Assembly (NCBI GenBank): GCA_003573635.1
Contig: QUTJ01031382.1
Coordinates: 1-11,232, forward strand
Source of the DNA: Goniomonas avonlea
Lineage: Eukaryota; Cryptophyceae; Goniomonadida; Goniomonadaceae
Length of the DNA: 11,232 bases
Direction of reading: 5' to 3'
The notes beneath the pieces were generated by a model. The model ran no database searches. It saw only the letters and a list, made by a program, of their open reading frames with translations, and was not told the origin of the DNA. Shown here in pieces: positions 7,841-11,232 of this stretch (the stretch's first letter is position 1; each line of letters starts with the position of its first letter). The position numbers were made by a program, and so were the translations under genes.

Positions 7841-9667
7841 TTATGAGCGGGGGGTTGCGACGAAGTCGATTTGTTCCTTCGGAGAGGTGACGAGACCGTA
7901 CTCCCTGGTCACTTCGGCCTGCCCTGGTGCGAGCGAGACACTGTGAGGGTGTTAAAATTAAAGAGTTATGGTTCCACTGTTGTCGCCAAGACTTCCTGGC
8001 ACCTCGTCCCTGTGTACCCCACAGTGTCACGCACTCACCCACACTGCCACACACTCTGTAGAAGAGCTTACATTCTTTCATTCTTACATTCGGCATCCGA
8101 CAACCTTACCATCAGTCCGCGAGGGTGTGCCACGTCAGGAAGCACGTCAAGAGGAGAGCACGTCAGCTCTCCCTTCGACATTGTTACACCCGACAACCTT
8201 GCATTCGACACCCTTACATTCCATACCCTTACATTCGACATTTGCAAAATCGGCATTCTTACATTCGACACTTCTCTACACCCAAAAAAACACACCGGAA
8301 TTCCTTCAGCATTGCCCCCATCAGCACCGTCGCCTCCACGTTGGTGAATCGCTGGCCAGGGCACACGCGCGTTCCTGCGAATCCAAACGGCGGGTACGCC
8401 AGCCGCTCTCTGTCTGCTGGGATGTCGATGAACCGGTTCGGGTCGAACTTCAAGGGCTCGGGCCAGATGGCTGGGTCTTGCAGCACAACCCCAAGTGCCT
8501 GGATGATGGGGGTGTTGGGCGGGATTTGGTAGCCATCGATTGTGACTTCATCGGTAGAAAATCGAGCCGCCCACGGCGCCAACACACTGCATCGGAGAGA
8601 CTCCTTGATCACAGCAGCAAGGTAAGGCAGTCCTCCGGACTTCACGTCGTCCTGGTTTGGAATGGCGCGATCACCCATGACACGGTCCAGCTCCTCGTGC
8701 AACTTTGCCTGGACTTCGGGGTGGGACGCCACAAAATACAAAGCCCAACAAAGGAGGTTTCCACTGGTGTGCAGCCCGCCGACAAAGTATGTGATCATCT
8801 CATCACGAAGTTGTTGCTCAGGTAGGTTCGCGGCAGTAACGCGGTCGACGAACTCAGACATCCCAGGTTCTGCTCGGAGCAATGTCGTTTGGATGAGAGA
8901 ACGGTGGCTCTCAAACTTGGCCTGCCGTTCGCTGCCAGGCTCTGGTTGGGAACCTCCCAACCTGATCTCCATATCGTGCCAGCAGAAGTTGTAGGCTTCG
9001 CGAAGGGAGTCCATCTCTGCGTGTGACAGGCGAAGCCCGTACGTCGTCCGGCAGAAGATATTCAATGCTGAGTTCAGTGACATTGCGTGAAGATTAAACG
9101 GCGTCCCGGCCGAGCGGCGGATTTCTTCAAGTTCCTCCGAAGCCCATTGTTCGAAGGTGGGGTGGAGGTCCCGCACGGCGCGGTTGGAGAAGGCTGGGTC
9201 ATAAGTCTTCCGTCGCCGCCGGCCGTCTTCAAAGTTCGCAAATTGAATTGAGGAATTTCCAATCAAAGGCTGAAAGAGCTCAAACAGCATGACGGGCCGA
9301 TCGAACAAGCTCCGTGTCTGAACACTCAAGAATGAGAAATCTTGGGTACACAGAGAGCGTTATCACCTGAGCAAAGACCTTGGGAGAACCAGCGCTGGTA
9401 ACGAGCTGCTTACCCCAATAAAAAGACACAATTGGTCCGAACCGACTGTGCAGGTCGGTCAAAAATTCGTGGAGGCTTCCAGCCTTGGCAACATCCCCTG
9501 CACGCAGCGTCAACGACAGGGCTCAACCAAGGAGGCGTACCAAGGTTCCCAAGGTTCTCATCTGTTGCTTTCAGACCAGGAGGATAGTTGGATGATCCAG
9601 TGCTCAGAAGCCGAGACCCTGCCAGCCTCGGGGCCAGACGCCGAAACGAAGTGACGAAAGCCAACAT
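7841..9667 (-). CDS. CYP20-like cytochrome P450
   Basis: Four exons: 9667-9541, 9497-9367, 9317-8296, 7940-7841; 1380 nt, 459 aa (human CYP20A1 is 462), phase kept; introns 43, 49 and 355 nt. P450 marks: I-helix GGLHTSG (266-272, His in the usual acidic position, Thr kept), ExxR in IKESLR (E325-R328), FDPNRF (377-382) and heme loop FGFAGTRVCPGQRF with Cys405 as axial ligand. Family assignment rests on blocks I recall from CYP20A1: AGSLHEFLTDLHSRFGPIVS near the N-terminus, ALGVVLQDP..WPEPLKFDP, and YGLVTSPKE at the C-terminus. CYP20A1 is an orphan P450 with no agreed substrate. The N-terminus MLAFVTSFRRLAPRLAGSRL lacks acidic residues, is Arg-rich and amphipathic, and is followed by LSTGSS: this suggests mitochondrial import, not the ER anchor of animal CYP20. 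Microsomal or mitochondrial redox partners are not in the window. Confidence 0.93.
7941..8295 (-). other. Long minisatellite-bearing last intron of the P450 gene
   Basis: A 355-nt intron, donor GTGTGT at 8295 and acceptor CCCTCACAG at 7941, phase 2. It joins LKEF-R to VSLAPGQAEV. Without it the frame runs into intron sequence and the typical P450 C-terminal strand is lost. Confidence 0.85.
8184..8273. repeat. 15-bp minisatellite, six units
   Basis: Consensus TTACATTCGACACCC on the plus strand; units start at 8184, 8199, 8214, 8229, 8244 (degenerate) and 8259, exactly 15 bp apart. Scattered related units occur at about 8068-8110. It lies inside the last P450 intron. On the transcribed (minus) strand most units contain TGTAAG, a donor-like motif. 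Confidence 0.9.
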
Positions 9668-9856
9668 CGCCCCGCAAATTTCGCCGCAAAAGCACAGACC
9701 CGACGAAAACGTACAACGATCGTCGTCTCGATACTGTAAAACCGCTTCGCTCCGCCATGCTGTGCGGTGGGCATCCTCCCGAGACCAGCCTGACCGCGTA
9801 GACGCTCTGCCGCAGACAACGTTGTGGGTGGACGCTCAACTACTGGTGTATTACAC
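9668..9856. promoter_or_regulatory. Divergent promoter region, P450 / PDZ gene
   Basis: 189 bp between two facing start codons, so it probably drives both genes. I see no TATA box. It includes CGATCGTCG near 9717 and is otherwise unremarkable. Confidence 0.5.
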
Positions 9857-11232
9857 ATGAGCTGGGATGGAAAAGTTGATTTGAAGAAAACTAAGGGCAT
9901 TTGTTTCTCGGCCGAAAAGACAAAAATTTCCAAGGAGCTGGTCGGTTTCAAGCTTACTGATGTAAACCTTGGCCCTGAGAGCAAGGTCTGAGCCCCGTCT
10001 TACAACCTGCAACATCAACACTCTCATTCGCAGTTTCGGCCTGGAGATGTTCTGGTGGCCATTGAGAATAATCCGGTCAAGAAGCTCCGGCGAGACCAGC
10101 TGCCGGATCTCCTGAACGCCGCTCCAGGCGCTTCTTCGGTCAGGCTGCAGATTTGGATGGTGCGACAGCAGTAAATCGTTGCACTTGCTGAAATTCCTAC
10201 AGCAATCTACTGGGAAGATTGTTGATTTGGACTTGAAGCGGTCACTCGATAAAGAACTCACCGAAATCGACATCCCCAAAAAACGAAAGCCAGCTGCTGG
10301 TAAGTGTTTTTGTGTTGGTGTGAGGACCCCATTACCCACCTTTCGATAGAACCGGTTGAAGACCAGGAGGATCCCAAGAAAGACGCTCCAAAGGCCAAAA
10401 ACACTGACAAACCGAAGTCAGAGAAACCCGTCACCTCAAGAAATCGGACTGCTGCGATTGAGGCGCCTTCTCGAAAGCAACAGAGTGTTTTGAACCCTTT
10501 CCTGTACGACGCCACTGAGTTGTCCCCACGGCCCGCACGTTCAGCCCCCGCCCCCGCAATGGGAAACGGTTCGCGGGGGCGTCAGCCTCTTCAGTCGAGA
10601 ATCGCGAGCGATCGAGCCTTTCCAGACCATTTAAACCAGTCGGTAAAGTCTGACTCCGGTGATGCGAACATCGGCTTTACTCTCACCCCGAGTGGCACCC
10701 TGCCTGACCCTCTCAGATACTCCCAGCACAACCTCGGTCCGAAGCCACGAGCGCAAACACAGCCGTTTGCCCCGTCTCTGGGCGGCAACCAGCAAGTGTT
10801 CAGCAACCCCATGCCAAGAACGCAGATGCTGGATGCATCACAGCCCATTGCTCCGTCTCTGGGCCGCAGCCAGCAGCAAGTGTTCAGCAACCCTATTCCG
10901 AGAACGCAGATGCTGGACACCCAACCCCTTGAAACCCCTCTGCACCCGAACACTGTGCACCCTACACACGGCGATCTCAACGGCGCAAAGCCCCCTCACC
11001 CCAACCGTGTGGCCCCCGACCTCTTCTCAGCTCCGCAGCCCGCCCACCATGCGGACGCGACAGCGGACACCTGGACGTACACCAAGCAGGTCGTCACCCA
11101 CCCTCTGCCCGCCAACGACAACGTCTGGGAGCGGAAACTGTTCCAGGCGCCGGACGGCTCAGGACAGGCAGTCGACCCCACCCCGCCACCGCCGGCTGCC
11201 ACCAGTGTCATCTCCTCGAGGGCGCCCCCGTC
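9857..11232 (+). CDS. PDZ-domain protein with NLS-like motif and long disordered tail, 3' end beyond window
   Basis: Exons 9857-9985, 10034-10159, 10203-10299 and 10350 to the window edge, in phase; introns 48, 43 and 50 nt (donors GTCTGA, GTGCGA, GTAAGT). At least 411 aa. The N-terminus (about residues 12-85) reads as a PDZ domain: ELVGFKLTDVNLGPESK then FRPGDVLVAIENNPVKKL, where FRPGDVLVAIEN matches the PDZ pattern hydrophobic-x-GD-h-h-h-x-h-N. Residues 109-115 (IPKKRKP) resemble a monopartite nuclear localisation signal. Exon 4 is open for 883 nt to the edge and rich in Pro, Ser, Gln and Asn, with a duplicated block of about 27 residues (listed separately) and many Lys/Glu residues at its start. 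PDZ domains bind C-terminal peptides; a scaffold role, perhaps nuclear, is inference. I do not recognise an orthologue. Confidence 0.8.
10760..10918 (+). repeat. Coding tandem duplication in the PDZ protein tail
   Basis: Copy 1 at 10760-10840 (27 codons) and copy 2 at 10841-10918 (26 codons). Shared residues include APSLG, QQVFSNP and PRTQMLD; copy 2 has one extra Gln in its poly-Gln stretch. Base differences are mostly at third positions, which suggests the protein sequence is being kept. Confidence 0.9.

Noticed and set aside
7461-8096. 211-aa minus-strand frame ending in a long RE repeat
   Set aside because: The RE repeat is the CT microsatellite read in frame. The remainder crosses the P450 last exon in the wrong frame.
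8184-8273. CRISPR-like array
   Set aside because: The 15-bp units are contiguous with no unique spacers. It is a eukaryotic minisatellite inside an intron.
7968-8825. 285-aa open frame on the plus strand with repeated LHST residues
   Set aside because: Antisense to the P450. The repeated residues come from reading the 15-bp minisatellite, which divides by three and so keeps the frame open.

Overview
The window looks like compact nuclear DNA from an intron-rich, GC-rich unicellular eukaryote. Most genes are broken by short spliceosomal introns (mostly 42-60 nt, with CTRAC-like branch sites), there are no bacterial ribosome-binding sites or operons, and intergenic gaps are short. The products belong to eukaryotic families: a Mei2-like RNA-binding protein, EI24, a CYP20-type P450, a PDZ protein and a conserved multipass membrane protein. 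I cannot name the lineage. Because of the introns, single-frame ORFs show only fragments; the models below come from joining exons by hand so that reading phase is kept at every junction.

Layout, left to right, with strands strictly alternating: (1) 1-2506, minus: Mei2-like RNA-binding protein with RRM1 and RRM2, continuing beyond the left edge. (2) 2556-3158, plus: gluconokinase, no introns. (3) 3300-4889, minus: EI24-family ER membrane protein, nine exons, 302 aa. (4) 5218-6953, possibly to 7471, plus: multipass membrane protein of unknown function. (5) 7841-9667, minus: CYP20-like cytochrome P450, four exons, 459 aa, with an N-terminus resembling a mitochondrial presequence. (6) 9857 to the right edge, plus: PDZ-domain protein with a basic NLS-like motif and a long low-complexity tail. 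Genes 1/2, 3/4 and 5/6 are head to head with short shared promoter regions; 2/3 and 4/5 converge.

There is no sign of a shared pathway. These are unrelated housekeeping or regulatory genes: RNA binding, gluconate phosphorylation, ER membrane/autophagy, and P450 oxidation. The unusual biology is in the introns. Donors are often GTRCG; one intron appears to use GC-AG; and the few long introns carry tandem repeats. In two genes those repeats seem to be copies of the intron's own 3' splice-site region. The CYP20-like P450 with a putative mitochondrial presequence is the most notable gene. I see no mobile element with coding capacity, no RNA gene and no CRISPR array.
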